Positions 16,626 through 26,013 are shown, counted from the first letter of the stretch. The stretch is DNA of 64,000 bases from Niabella sp. (GCA_027493055.1 JAPUDO010000076.1:1-64000), one strand, 5' to 3'. Notes: a model not told the origin generated them from the sequence alone. Program-made: numbers and translations.

Positions 16626-17990
16626 TTATACCTTTTTCATATTCACCGGATCCCAATGCATGGGCTTTTTCTCGCGCAGGCTGTCGTTACATAAAAGGGC
16701 CGGCGCCGCAGCGCGATAACCGAAAACCGCATCTTCTGCAACGTTCTTGTTGCTACCACTGCGAATAGCAGTAAAGAAGTTGGCCATGTGGTCATAAGGG
16801 CCACCTTTGTACCCCTCTTCTGCCTTGTAAGTAATGATGCGCGGAGGCAGTATTTTTTTCCGGGGCTCGCTGGCATTGGTGTTCTTTTGTTTCTGAAGGA
16901 ACGGATCGCCGCTGTCAGAAAAATTGTTCTTTTTCAAAGTAACATCATCCCAGGTTACATCCATTGAGCCTTCGCTGCCTACCAGCTTTAAATAAGTAGT
17001 ACCACTGGTGCCGTCAACAAAATTGCAGCGCAAGGACAGGTTGAACGCCGGGTGCACAGTGGTTTTAGGATAGTCAAAGGCACCTAACTGTACATCGGGG
17101 CATTCGCGGCCATCGTTCCAGAAACGCAGTCCGCCTGTTGAATAGATCCTGTCCGGTCCCAAAGAGTCGGTTATAAAATGCAGGCTGGAAAACAGGTGTA
17201 CATATAAATCACCGGCCATACCGGTTCCGTAATCATTATAATTTCGCCAGCGGAAAAACCGCAATTTATCGAAAGGACGCCTGGTGGTATTACTGATATA
17301 GGCCTCCCAATCTACGGTTTGTTCTGATGCATCCTCAGGAACGGGGTACTGCCATACCGCTACAGGATCACGGCGGGCCCAGAAGCCTTCGGCATAATTC
17401 AATTCACCAATGGCACCGGCTTTTAAAAGCTCTTTTGCTTTTTCATTTCCTAAAGATGAAACGCCCTGGCTGCCCACCTGGAAAACCTTACCGGTTCTTT
17501 TCTGGGCAGCAATTACATCAGGGCCCTCTCCTACGCTATGTACCATGGGCTTTTCGCAATACACATGCTTGCCCGCATTCATGGCATCAATAGATATCTG
17601 TTTATGCCAGTGATCGGGTGTTGCAATAATAACGGCATCTATATCTTTCCGGTTTAAGATCTCCTTATAATTCTTTGTGGTAAAAATATCATTGCCCCAT
17701 TTCTTCCTGGCTGATTCTAAACGACCTGTATATAAATCGCAGGCAGCTACCATTTTAACGCCGGGGACCATTAGAGCCGTATTGAGATCTCCGCTTCCCA
17801 TGCTGCCTGCTCCAATTAAAGCAACGTTCACATTGTCGTTAGCAGCAAAGGACTGGTTGCGCGATAAACCTACGATCTTTCTTACCTCTGCATCTGATGC
17901 TGACAGGTAATTACCGGCGGCCATAGCGCCTGATGTAAGCATTAGTTTTTTCAAAAAGGACCGGCGTGCATGGCTCTGGTTTTTATCCAT
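16626..17990 (-). CDS. Tat-exported Gfo/Idh/MocA family oxidoreductase
   Basis: Choosing the ATG at 17988-17990 gives 454 residues that begin with a twin-arginine signal (SHARRSFLKKLMLTSGAMAAG), so export in folded form with bound cofactor is likely; longer upstream starts lack support. The NAD(P)-binding fold follows (VNVALIGAGSMGSGDL), then the catalytic-region CEKPM motif near residue 145 and a C-terminal alpha/beta domain. Members act on sugars or inositols. In Bacteroidota such Tat-linked forms are common and often act on glycans. No sugar-operon neighbours are present, so the substrate is unknown. Confidence 0.9.
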   Translation of the reverse strand: MDKNQSHARRSFLKKLMLTSGAMAAGNYLSASDAEVRKIVGLSRNQSFAANDNVNVALIGAGSMGSGDLNTALMVPGVKMVAACDLYTGRLESARKKWGNDIFTTKNYKEILNRKDIDAVIIATPDHWHKQISIDAMNAGKHVYCEKPMVHSVGEGPDVIAAQKRTGKVFQVGSQGVSSLGNEKAKELLKAGAIGELNYAEGFWARRDPVAVWQYPVPEDASEQTVDWEAYISNTTRRPFDKLRFFRWRNYNDYGTGMAGDLYVHLFSSLHFITDSLGPDRIYSTGGLRFWNDGRECPDVQLGAFDYPKTTVHPAFNLSLRCNFVDGTSGTTYLKLVGSEGSMDVTWDDVTLKKNNFSDSGDPFLQKQKNTNASEPRKKILPPRIITYKAEEGYKGGPYDHMANFFTAIRSGSNKNVAEDAVFGYRAAAPALLCNDSLREKKPMHWDPVNMKKV

Positions 17991-18121
17991 AACTTTTTTA
18001 TTGATATTAGTGACAAATGAATTAATCCTATCAAAGATAAATGAATAGCCATGCTGTAACAAAACTGCAAGCAGAGAATTTTGCAGCAATTATTTTGTGG
18101 CCCTGTTACAGGATAAAAAGA

Positions 18122-18146
18122 AAAAACGCTGTTAGCCAGCGTTTTT
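18122..18146. terminator. Terminator after tRNA-Ser
   Basis: A 10-bp perfect hairpin, AAAAACGCTG-5 nt loop-CAGCGTTTTT, starts 10 bp beyond the tRNA-Ser 3' end and works as an intrinsic terminator on the minus strand. Confidence 0.85.
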
Positions 18147-18156
18147 AAAACAGAAG

Positions 18157-18243
18157 CGGAGACGGCGAGATTCGAACTCGCGATACAGTTTCCCGTATAC
18201 ACACTTTCCAGGCGTGCTCCTTCAACCACTCGGACACGTCTCC
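18157..18243 (-). tRNA. tRNA-Ser (anticodon GGA)
   Basis: The reverse strand reads GGAGACG at the 5' end and CGTCTCC plus a G discriminator at the 3' end, a 7-bp acceptor stem. The anticodon loop is CTGGAAA, giving GGA, which reads UCC/UCU serine codons. A long variable arm (TATACGGGAAACTGTATC) and the T-loop TTCGAAT support a class II serine tRNA of 87 nt. The CCA end is not encoded (next bases CTT). It lies just after tatD on the same strand. Confidence 0.95.
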
Positions 18244-18292
18244 GTTAATCCCCGTAAATCCGGAAGGGCTGCAAAAATAGGATTTTCTTCTT

Positions 18293-19057
18293 CTACAACC
18301 CGAATAATTTTTTAGCATTTGCTGTAGTGATGGCCGCAATATCTTCTACCGGCAATTCCATTACCTCTGCCAGCTTATGGGCAATAACAGGAATATAAGA
18401 AGGCTCATTCCTTTTACCCCTATAAGGAACCGGAGCCAGGTAAGGAGCATCGGTCTCAAGCACTATCTTATCCAAACCCGTTTTCTTTATCACTTCATCC
18501 AGCCCCGACTTTTTAAAAGTAAGCACTCCTCCTATGCCCATATAAAAACCCATATTAATAATGGCCATAGCCTCCTCCACAGTCCCTCCAAAACAATGAA
18601 AAACACCCTTCAGCCCCCTACTTATATGTTTCGATACCAGGTCTATACATTCCGGGGTTGCATTGCGGCTATGAATAACAATAGGCATGCTGTATTCAAT
18701 AGCCCATTCTATTTGCTGTTCAAAAGCAAGATACTGTTGCTCCTTAAAAGTAAGATCCCAGTAAAAATCCAGGCCCGTTTCCCCTATAGCAACAAAAGGT
18801 CTTTGATCAAGAAAGCTTTTTATAATATCCAGTTCCTGTTCAAAACCGGCATTAACAGAACAGGGATGCAGCCCCATCATGGCAAGGCAGGTAACCGGCT
18901 CATGCACTTCCATAGCAAGCATGGCCCTATGCGTTTGAGAGTCAATTGCCGGCATTATAATAGTGGTGACTTTTGAGACCAGGGCTCTTTTTAAAAATTC
19001 ATTTTTATCTGCCAAAAGCTGCTCTGAATAGATATGAGCATGCGTATCAATAAACAT
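18293..19057 (-). CDS. tatD: TatD family metal-dependent DNase/hydrolase
   Basis: The 254-residue protein has all TatD metal ligands in order: the N-terminal FIDTHAHIY, Glu in AIGETGLDFYW, His in MPIVIHSRNA, His in GVFHCFGG and Asp in VLETDAPYLAPVPYRG. TatD enzymes are TIM-barrel nucleases acting on DNA ends or in RNA quality control. It lies upstream of tRNA-Ser on the same strand. Confidence 0.95.
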   Translation of the reverse strand: MFIDTHAHIYSEQLLADKNEFLKRALVSKVTTIIMPAIDSQTHRAMLAMEVHEPVTCLAMMGLHPCSVNAGFEQELDIIKSFLDQRPFVAIGETGLDFYWDLTFKEQQYLAFEQQIEWAIEYSMPIVIHSRNATPECIDLVSKHISRGLKGVFHCFGGTVEEAMAIINMGFYMGIGGVLTFKKSGLDEVIKKTGLDKIVLETDAPYLAPVPYRGKRNEPSYIPVIAHKLAEVMELPVEDIAAITTANAKKLFGL

Positions 19058-19174
19058 TTTCTATCTTTTTGTTACAAAAATTAGATTTTATCTAAAATAT
19101 ATATTTTTTCTTGCAGATGTGTACAAAAAAAATTAACTTCATCGCAAGTTTTCATAGGGTACGGATTAAAAATC

Positions 19175-19204
19175 GGGCCGGGGTATTTACCCGGGCCCTT
19201 TTTT
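19175..19204. terminator. GC-rich bidirectional terminator
   Basis: GGGCC-g-GGGT-attt-ACCC-g-GGCCC is flanked by a T-run on the plus strand and an ATTTTTAAT tract on the minus strand. It lies immediately after the minus-strand polysaccharide deacetylase gene. Confidence 0.8.
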
Positions 19205-19210
19205 ATGGCT

Positions 19211-19840
19211 TTAACTATCGACCAGGCCTTTAAAAATAAACCCCTTTTGAGAGAAATATTCCAGCACCCGGGGCAGTGCATAGCTTACATTTTTAAATGC
19301 TTTTTCACTATCATGAAATACAATCACCGATCCCTTAACTGCGTGGTTTATAACATTGGCTGTACAGCGCTCCGGTTTAATATTTATATCAAAATCCCCG
19401 CTTAGCACATCCCACATAATCACTCTAAACCCTTTCTGCATAAGACTTTTACCCGCTTTACGGGTAATTCTGCCATAAGGGGGCCTGAAAAGCAAGGAAT
19501 CAATATGCAGGGTAGCCGCCTCCACGTTTTTAATATAATCATTGTGCGGTACCTTCCACCCATTCAGGTGGTTATGGGTGTGATTACCTACAGAATGCCC
19601 CCTCTTCAGCATTTCCCTGTAAATATCCTGATGTGCGATCACGTTTTTTCCCAGACAGAAAAAGCTGGCTTTAGCGCCAAACAGGTCCAGCTGTTCCAAT
19701 ATAAAGGGAGTAGCTACAGGATGAGGCCCATCATCAAACGTGAGATACAGCTCTTTATTTTCGGTATGGATTTGCCAGGTGTACCTGTTAAAAAAAAATT
19801 TTGCCCACAGCGGCGTCTTTACAAAATACATAAAAGACAA
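19211..19840 (-). CDS. Polysaccharide deacetylase family protein (CE4/NodB-type)
   Basis: The 209-residue protein shows the five NodB homology motifs: LYLTFDDGPHP (catalytic Asp and metal Asp), HSVGNHTHNHLNGW (metal His pair), LFRPPYGRIT, MWDVLSGDF and VIVFHDSEKA. CE4 enzymes remove acetyl groups from peptidoglycan, chitin or exopolysaccharide. The short hydrophobic and aromatic N-terminus (FFFNRYTW) might be a membrane anchor, but is too short to be sure. It is alone between tatD and a divergent operon. Confidence 0.92.
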   Translation of the reverse strand: MSFMYFVKTPLWAKFFFNRYTWQIHTENKELYLTFDDGPHPVATPFILEQLDLFGAKASFFCLGKNVIAHQDIYREMLKRGHSVGNHTHNHLNGWKVPHNDYIKNVEAATLHIDSLLFRPPYGRITRKAGKSLMQKGFRVIMWDVLSGDFDINIKPERCTANVINHAVKGSVIVFHDSEKAFKNVSYALPRVLEYFSQKGFIFKGLVDS

Positions 19841-19959
19841 AGTTAACGTATGTTTTAATTGCAGCTTATTAACATTTAATATACTATTTATGTATGGAGT
19901 TCAAAACATTTTGCATCTAAAAAGAAAAGTTTTTTATCTTGCCACATCCATACAACGTA

Positions 19960-20205
19960 ATGAACACAAAGTCAAATGAAGAATATGAACAGGAGCGCAG
20001 CCGGCAGGTTTCAAAAGTGAGGTCTGTTCTGGATTATGCTATGGGCACCGTAATTGTATTTATCGGGCTTTTTCTAATATTCAGGTATGCATTAAATATA
20101 CCGTTAAATAAAATATATCCGCCAGATATTTTTGACAAGGTATATGGCGTATTAGCGCTGATTTACGGGTTATGGAGATTATACAGGGCATATAAGAAAA
20201 AGTAA
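19960..20205 (+). CDS. Small membrane protein upstream of PstS-like gene
   Basis: The ATG at 19960 gives 81 residues. A charged N-terminus (MNTKSNEEYEQERSRQVSK) precedes a first membrane helix (GTVIVFIGLFLIFRYAL) and a second one near the end (VYGVLALIYGLWRLYRAY), finishing with KKK. I do not recognise a named family. The next gene starts 1 bp after its stop, so the two are translated together. In relatives this slot often belongs to a TonB/ExbBD-type envelope operon, and a helper role there is a guess. Confidence 0.65.
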   Translation: MNTKSNEEYEQERSRQVSKVRSVLDYAMGTVIVFIGLFLIFRYALNIPLNKIYPPDIFDKVYGVLALIYGLWRLYRAYKKK

Positions 20206-20206
20206 A

Positions 20207-21130
20207 ATGAGGGTTGTTTCTATTATAGTATTTATTGTAGCAGTGGCAATGGCCTCGTGTAAATCTTATAAACAAAAGAGTGAAGAGTTACCCGATACGC
20301 CCGGCCGTGGTACCATTACTATAAGTGCGGATGAAACGTTTAAGCCTATTGTGGACGAGCTGACTAAAGTGTATGAATCGAATAATTATGGCACTAAGAT
20401 CAATGTTCAGTATAAACCGGAAGCAGATTGCGTAAAAGATCTTTGGAATGACAGCATACGGATGGTTATATCTACCCTTACATTAACCGATGCCGAGAAA
20501 AGAGGTATTACTGATTCGTTAAAAGTTTCGGTGGATCAGTTACCTATTGCAAGAGATGCCATAGCTGTGATTGTGAACCCTGCATCCAGGGACTCCATGT
20601 TTGATATGAGCGATATCAGGAATATACTGGCAGGTACCTACAGCCGCCCGTTGGTTCCGGTGTTTGACGGAGTAAAAGCCACCAGTACTGTGAGGTATAT
20701 TATAGACTCGGTAATGAAGGGCGCCAGCCTTACTCCCAGGGCTGTGGCAGCACATACCAGCGATTCTGTTATTGACTATGTGGCCTCAACACCCAATGCT
20801 ATAGGCTTTATAGGGGTTAGCTGGATTGGCAATCCGGATGATGACCAACAGTTAAGCTTTTTAAAAAAAGTTAAAATTGCACATTTAAAAAGCAACGATA
20901 AAGAAGGAAAATATATCTTTCCTGTGCAGGCCAACCTTTACGGCCGATTGTACCCGATGACAAGAGATTTAACATATATACTTAAAGAGAGCTACAGGGG
21001 GTTAGGCACAGGGTTTGCAGAGTTCCTGCGCAATGAAATAGGACAGCTTATTTTCAAAAGGGCTTATTTAATGCCGGGGAGGCGCTACTTTATAATGAGG
21101 CCTGTTCAACTTACTGAAGATGCTATTTAA
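20207..21130 (+). CDS. PstS-like periplasmic substrate-binding lipoprotein
   Basis: The 307-residue protein has a lipoprotein signal (MRVVSIIVFIVAVAMASC). The mature part follows the phosphate-binding-protein fold: GTITISADETFKPIVDELTKVYE, an ADCVKDLWNDSIRMVISTLTLT stretch, QLPIARDAIAVIVNPAS and ATPNAIGFIGVSW, seen in PstS-type SBPs. It has no ABC permease or ATPase beside it. Its neighbours are a small membrane protein (1 bp upstream) and a secreted TPR protein downstream, an order that in Bacteroidota is usually associated with TonB/ExbBD genes. A sensing or energy-transduction role is as likely as transport. Confidence 0.75.
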   Translation: MRVVSIIVFIVAVAMASCKSYKQKSEELPDTPGRGTITISADETFKPIVDELTKVYESNNYGTKINVQYKPEADCVKDLWNDSIRMVISTLTLTDAEKRGITDSLKVSVDQLPIARDAIAVIVNPASRDSMFDMSDIRNILAGTYSRPLVPVFDGVKATSTVRYIIDSVMKGASLTPRAVAAHTSDSVIDYVASTPNAIGFIGVSWIGNPDDDQQLSFLKKVKIAHLKSNDKEGKYIFPVQANLYGRLYPMTRDLTYILKESYRGLGTGFAEFLRNEIGQLIFKRAYLMPGRRYFIMRPVQLTEDAI

Positions 21131-21183
21131 ACAAAAAAAATTATATTTACAAATTCATACTTTTAACAACTACAACAAACACA

Positions 21184-22899
21184 ATGAAGATGAAGAAAAC
21201 AATCCATCTACTTGCACTTGGAGTATTGGTGAACGCTGGAGTGTACGCACAGTCCATAGAGGATGGTGTTAAAGCATATTATAACGGGAACTATGCTTCT
21301 GCTGTAAGTATCTTAGAAAAACACGCTGATAAGGCCGAGGGTGCTTATTGGCTGGCAGAATCTTATTATGAGCAGGCTAAAAATGCGGAAGCCGGTGCTG
21401 TTCTTGCTAAAGCCCTTGCTGCAAAACCTGCCGATCCTTTTCTTTTAGCCGCACAGGGCCAGATACAGCTCGCTAACAAAAAAGGCCCCGAAGCCAAACA
21501 AAGTTTTGATGCTGCCGTAGCCGCTGCAGGTAAAGATGATGCGGAAAAAGCAAAAGTGCTGAATGCTGTAGGCCACGCTATTGCCCGTGCTTACAATAAT
21601 ATAGACAAAGTGGGTGATATTAATTTTGCAGTAGCGAAATTAACAGAGGCCAAAAATCTGGTAATGGGTATAAAGGAAAAGAAAAGAGATCCCAAGTTAG
21701 TAGCTGATATTTATACCAATCTTGCAGATGCTACGCTCAAAGCCAACCCGGGTGAAGGAAGCGCAGCTTTTACTTTTTATCAGGAAGCAACAACCATAGA
21801 CCCTTCCTTTGCCATGGCAGAATACCGGAAATCAAAGATTTTTAAATCGCAAAATAATCTGGAGCTATACACACAAACATTAGAGAAAGCCATTGCTGCC
21901 AACCCTTCTTTCCTGCCGGCGCTTGAAGATTTATATGAATATTATGCCTTTACTGTAAAAGACATGAATAAGGCCAAACCCTATGGCGATAAAATTCTTA
22001 CTTTACTGCCTGCCAGTCCTAACAATGAATATTTTAAAGGTACTGCCGCCTATTTCAATAAAAACTATACAGAAGCTATTAATATAGGTAAAAGCATTAT
22101 TTCCCAGGCCGGAGCTCAAACAGATCCAAAAGTTTATAAACTGATTGCCTACAGCCTGATTGAAAATAAAGATACTGCTGCAGCAATTCCTTTTGTAGAA
22201 GACTACTTTAAAAAGCAGGCAAAAGATAATGTCCTGCCTAAAGATTACAGCTTAAAAGCTACCGCATATTCTACCACTCCCGGCAAAGAAGCAGAAGTAG
22301 TAAAAACCTATATGGAAGCTGCTGAGGCCGACACTACCCTTGCCGGTAAAGTAACAATACTGGAAGACGGAGCAAAAACATTTGCAAACGCTGGTAAAGG
22401 TGCTTTGGCAGGAGATCTGTATGCTAAAATACTGGAAATAAAGCCTGCTGATAAATTAACTATTAATGACTATTTTAACGCTGGCTATACCGGTTATTTT
22501 AAGTCCGGCCAATTTGAAAAGGCCCGGGAAGTTTTTGATGCGGCCCGCACCAGGTTCCCCGACTGGAACTACGGATACAGGTTTGCTTACGCTGCAAGTA
22601 CCGAATTTGATTCTACCAATGCGCAAAATAAACTGGTACCTGACGCTGAAAAATATATTCAATTTTTGCAAACAGATACTGCCGCAGATGCTAAGGCCCA
22701 AATTGCCGGCGTTGCCTATAAATTAGCAAATTATTATAATGACGTTGCAAAAGACAGATTAAAAGCAGTTGAGTATTTAAAATTAATGGAGGAGAACACT
22801 GAGGATCCTGCCCTCAAACAACAAATACAGCAGATTATACAATCTCTGTCTGGTTCGTCAACTCCTCAGCCGGCAACTAAACCCAAAGGAGGAAAATAA
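21184..22899 (+). CDS. Secreted tetratricopeptide-repeat protein
   Basis: The 571-residue protein has a signal peptide (KKTIHLLALGVLVNAGVYAQ) and then almost entirely helical TPR-like units, for example VKAYYNGNYASAVSILEKHADKA, GAVLAKALAAKPADPFLLAAQGQIQLANKK, FYQEATTIDPSFAMAEYRKSK and AREVFDAARTRFPDWNYGYR. It ends in a short flexible tail. It is likely a periplasmic scaffold working with the PstS-like lipoprotein upstream (53 bp away). A strong terminator ends the operon. Confidence 0.85.
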   Translation: MKMKKTIHLLALGVLVNAGVYAQSIEDGVKAYYNGNYASAVSILEKHADKAEGAYWLAESYYEQAKNAEAGAVLAKALAAKPADPFLLAAQGQIQLANKKGPEAKQSFDAAVAAAGKDDAEKAKVLNAVGHAIARAYNNIDKVGDINFAVAKLTEAKNLVMGIKEKKRDPKLVADIYTNLADATLKANPGEGSAAFTFYQEATTIDPSFAMAEYRKSKIFKSQNNLELYTQTLEKAIAANPSFLPALEDLYEYYAFTVKDMNKAKPYGDKILTLLPASPNNEYFKGTAAYFNKNYTEAINIGKSIISQAGAQTDPKVYKLIAYSLIENKDTAAAIPFVEDYFKKQAKDNVLPKDYSLKATAYSTTPGKEAEVVKTYMEAAEADTTLAGKVTILEDGAKTFANAGKGALAGDLYAKILEIKPADKLTINDYFNAGYTGYFKSGQFEKAREVFDAARTRFPDWNYGYRFAYAASTEFDSTNAQNKLVPDAEKYIQFLQTDTAADAKAQIAGVAYKLANYYNDVAKDRLKAVEYLKLMEENTEDPALKQQIQQIIQSLSGSSTPQPATKPKGGK

Positions 22900-22920
22900 T
22901 ATTTCATATATAACTAATAA

Positions 22921-22957
22921 AAACCTGCAGACAGTTCATAATCTGCAGGTTTTTTTA
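22921..22957 (+). terminator. Terminator after TPR gene
   Basis: AAACCTGCAGA, a 10-nt loop and TCTGCAGGTTT, followed by a T-run, lie 22 bp after the stop codon and separate this operon from nuo. Confidence 0.92.
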
Positions 22958-23022
22958 TTGAATAAATAAAGAGGAGAAGTTTTATTTTTACCGTAAGTTA
23001 AGGTTAATTGCCTAACCTGTCT

Positions 23023-23030
23023 TATTTTTG
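23023..23030 (+). promoter_or_regulatory. Candidate -7 box of the nuo operon
   Basis: TATTTTTG matches TAnnTTTG and lies 17 bp before the nuoA ATG, in the short space after the upstream terminator. No well-spaced TTG is obvious. Confidence 0.5.
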
Positions 23031-23047
23031 CTCATTACTCAATAGAT

Positions 23048-23440
23048 ATGGTTTATTTACTAAAAACCGTTACTGATAATACAGCGCAGTCTTTCTTACC
23101 GGTTGGATTGCAGCTTGTTTTTGCGGCCGGACTTATAATAGCGCTGGTATTTGTTACACACCTGTTAGGCCCTAAACGCAAAACAAAGGATAAACTCGAA
23201 AACTTTTCAAGCGGTATCGAATCTCATGGCGATGCGCGCCAGCCAATGGCCATCAAGTATTTTTTAACAGCCATTCTTTTTGTGTTATTTGATGTGGAAG
23301 TAATCTTCTTCTACCCTTACGCTGTTAATTTTAAAGAGCTGGGCTGGGAAGGCTTCTACGCTGTATTAATGTTTGTTGCCTTTTTCTTATGCGGGTTCAC
23401 CTACATTCTTAAGAAAGGGGCACTGAAATGGGAAGACTAA
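23048..23440 (+). CDS. nuoA: NADH-quinone oxidoreductase subunit A
   Basis: The 130-residue membrane protein has three helices and the NuoA family signature FSSGIESHGDARQPMAIKYFLTAILFVLFDVEVIFFYPYA (residues 53-92, containing the conserved Glu/Asp in the membrane). It forms part of the complex I membrane arm near the quinone site. First gene of the 15-gene nuo locus. Confidence 0.97.
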   Translation: MVYLLKTVTDNTAQSFLPVGLQLVFAAGLIIALVFVTHLLGPKRKTKDKLENFSSGIESHGDARQPMAIKYFLTAILFVLFDVEVIFFYPYAVNFKELGWEGFYAVLMFVAFFLCGFTYILKKGALKWED

Positions 23441-23523
23441 TTTATTTCTGATTTGAGATTTCTGATTTGAGATTACGAAACCTTTGCATCAGAAATTTCA
23501 AATTTCAAATCTTAAATGAAATT

Positions 23524-24105
23524 ATGAGACCAGTTTCTTATAACATAAAGAAAAAACCGCTCGAAACCGATATCAGCATGGCAGAAATGCCGGCCGGTCA
23601 TGAGGGGCAGGGCTTTTTCGCAACTACTCTTGACAGCGTTATTGGCCTGGCCAGGAAAAATTCTATCTGGCCCTTACCTTTTGCTACTTCCTGCTGCGGT
23701 ATTGAATTTATGGCTACCATGGCTGCCACTTATGACCTCGCACGTTTTGGTGCGGAACGCGTAGGATTTTCACCCCGCCAGTGCGACCTTTTAATGGTTA
23801 TGGGAACGATTGCGAAAAAAATGGGGCCGGTAGTAAAACAGGTGTATCTTCAAATGGCAGAGCCCCGTTGGGTGATTGCTGTAGGCGCCTGTGCCAGCAG
23901 CGGCGGTATTTTTGATACCTACAGTGTATTACAGGGAATTGACCAGGTAGTTCCTGTAGACGTATATGTACCAGGATGCCCCCCAAGGCCAGAAGCTATC
24001 CTGGACGGTGTAATGCGTATCCAGGACCTGATAGGCAAAGAAAGCCTGCGCAGAAGAAACGGGGAGCAATACAAAGCGTTACTGGAAAGCTACGGGATAC
24101 AATAA
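23524..24105 (+). CDS. nuoB: NADH-quinone oxidoreductase subunit B
   Basis: I use the ATG at 23524 (193 residues); an earlier in-frame start would add a repeat-derived peptide. The N2 cluster ligands are visible: the tandem Cys in LPFATSCCGIEF, Cys in VGACASSGGIFD and Cys in VPGCPPRPEAI. NuoB carries the last iron-sulfur cluster that reduces menaquinone. The gap from nuoA contains the repeated unit TTTCTGATTTGAGA and an AT-rich repeat. Confidence 0.97.
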   Translation: MRPVSYNIKKKPLETDISMAEMPAGHEGQGFFATTLDSVIGLARKNSIWPLPFATSCCGIEFMATMAATYDLARFGAERVGFSPRQCDLLMVMGTIAKKMGPVVKQVYLQMAEPRWVIAVGACASSGGIFDTYSVLQGIDQVVPVDVYVPGCPPRPEAILDGVMRIQDLIGKESLRRRNGEQYKALLESYGIQ

Positions 24106-24141
24106 GTAAATCTCTAATTAGAAATTTCAAATTTCAAAAGC

Positions 24142-24714
24142 ATGGCATTGACCAGCGAATATATACAGCAAAGACTTACAGAAAAGTTTGGCGATCAGGT
24201 TTCCAATTTCGAAGTACAGTATGATATTTTAAGCTTTCATGCTGACAAAGAGATCAACCTTAAAGTGCTGGGCTTTTTACAGGGGGAAGCTGATCTGGGG
24301 TTCAATTTTCTGACAGATCTATGCGGTGTTCATTATCCTGATCAGAAGGGTAAAGAGCTGGCAGTGGTGTACCACCTGCATAATATAAAAGAAAATGTAA
24401 GGGTTCGCCTTAAAGTATTTACAGATATTGTAAAACCCGGGATATTTACTGCTACAGGGCTGTTCTCCGCAGCTAACTGGATGGAGCGTGAAACCTACGA
24501 TTTTTACGGTATTAACTTTATAGGGCACCCCAACCTGATAAGAATACTGAACGTGGAAGAAATGGATTATTTCCCCATGCGTAAGGAGTACCCGCTGGAA
24601 GATCAGAGTCGCACCGATAAAGATGATGAGATGTTTGGACGCGGCGGCGGTGGCCCGTTTGGATTTGGAACTGAAAAAACCATACATGGCACCATTGCAG
24701 AGGATGAAAAATGA
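24142..24714 (+). CDS. nuoC: NADH-quinone oxidoreductase subunit C
   Basis: The 190-residue protein is the 30-kDa (NuoC) hydrophilic subunit, separate from NuoD as in most Bacteroidota. The family signature WMERETYDFYGINFIGHPNLIRIL is seen around residues 113-136, followed by YPLEDQSRTDKDDE. It helps to form the quinone-binding module with NuoB and NuoD. Confidence 0.95.
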   Translation: MALTSEYIQQRLTEKFGDQVSNFEVQYDILSFHADKEINLKVLGFLQGEADLGFNFLTDLCGVHYPDQKGKELAVVYHLHNIKENVRVRLKVFTDIVKPGIFTATGLFSAANWMERETYDFYGINFIGHPNLIRILNVEEMDYFPMRKEYPLEDQSRTDKDDEMFGRGGGGPFGFGTEKTIHGTIAEDEK

Positions 24715-24783
24715 CCTTTAGCTATATAATCACAGTGAAGTTGGTTACTAAATAAAAAACACAACGAACCGGATTTTAATCAC

Positions 24784-26013
24784 ATGTCAGATATACATCA
24801 CAATATTGACCTTCCTGTTGGTAGTATTGAAAAACAAACTACCACGCTGAACCTGGGCCCTACACACCCAGCCACTCATGGGGTTTTTCAGAATATTATT
24901 GAGCTGGATGGCGAGAAAATTGTAAAAGCGGATGCTACGGTGGGCTATATTCACCGCGCGTTTGAAAAAATTTCCGAGCGCAGGTCGCTGTATCAGATCA
25001 CGCCGCTTACGGACAGGCTGAACTATTGCTCTGCACCGCTGAACAATATGGGCTGGCACATGACCTGTGAAAAGCTGCTGGGTGTAAAAACACCCAAACG
25101 GGTAGATTATCTGCGCATCATTGTTATGGAGCTGTCGCGCATTGCTGATCACCTTATCTGCAGCTCTATTATGGGGGTAGATGCAGGGGCTTTTACCGGC
25201 TTCTTATACGTAATGCAATACCGCGAGCTGATCTATGAAATATTTGAAGAAGTATGCGGATCCAGGTTAACTACCAATATTGGGCGTATTGGTGGTTTTG
25301 AAAGAGATTTTAATGATATTGCCTTCCAGAAAATAGAAAAATTTTTAAAAGAATATCCAGCTGTTTTAGCAGAGTTTGAAAACCTGTTTACCCGTAACCG
25401 TATTTTCATGGAAAGAACGATGGGAGCAGGCGCTATTTCTGCAGAGCGTGCATTAAACTATGGGTTTACAGGACCTAACCTGCGTGCTGCCGGCGTGGAT
25501 TACGATGTGCGTGTGGTTGCCCCTTATTGCAGCTACGAAGAATTTGAATTTGATATACCTGTTGGCTCTACGGGGGATTGCTATGACCGATTCCAGGTTC
25601 GCAACGGTGAAATGTGGCAAAGCCTCCGCATTATTGAACAGGCCATGCAAAAGCTGAATAACCTTAAAGGTGAGGAAGCAACAGTGTATCATGCCGATGT
25701 ACCTGAATATTACCTGCCTCCCAAAAAAGATGTATATACGAAAATGGAAGCCCTGATCTGGCACTTTAAGATCATTATGGGCGAAATTGATATGCCTAAG
25801 GGTGAAGTATATCATAGTATAGAAGCAGGAAACGGAGAGCTTGGGTTTTATTTTATCAGCGATGGCGGCAGAAGTCCGTACAGACTGCACTTCAGGCGTC
25901 CCTGCTTTATTTATTACCAGGCTTACGAAGAGTTGGTGAAAGGAGGAATGCTGAGCGATGCCATCATTGTCATGTCATCCTTAAACCTGATAGCCGGTGA
26001 AATGGATGCGTAA
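24784..26013 (+). CDS. nuoD: NADH-quinone oxidoreductase subunit D
   Basis: The 409-residue protein is the 49-kDa subunit. It starts with LNLGPTHPATHGVF (quinone-site His and Tyr region), then VGYIHRAFEK, TIGRIGGFERDF-like residues and the C-terminal FRRPCFIYYQAYEELVKGGMLSDAIIVMSSLNLIAGEMD, all diagnostic. It shapes the quinone cavity with NuoB. The following gap contains the palindrome TTAGCT-GATA-AGCTAA (26028-26043). Confidence 0.97.
   Translation: MSDIHHNIDLPVGSIEKQTTTLNLGPTHPATHGVFQNIIELDGEKIVKADATVGYIHRAFEKISERRSLYQITPLTDRLNYCSAPLNNMGWHMTCEKLLGVKTPKRVDYLRIIVMELSRIADHLICSSIMGVDAGAFTGFLYVMQYRELIYEIFEEVCGSRLTTNIGRIGGFERDFNDIAFQKIEKFLKEYPAVLAEFENLFTRNRIFMERTMGAGAISAERALNYGFTGPNLRAAGVDYDVRVVAPYCSYEEFEFDIPVGSTGDCYDRFQVRNGEMWQSLRIIEQAMQKLNNLKGEEATVYHADVPEYYLPPKKDVYTKMEALIWHFKIIMGEIDMPKGEVYHSIEAGNGELGFYFISDGGRSPYRLHFRRPCFIYYQAYEELVKGGMLSDAIIVMSSLNLIAGEMDA

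Noticed and set aside
18377-18976. 199-codon open frame opposite tatD
   Set aside because: The antisense TatD gene has all metal-binding motifs, while this frame has none.
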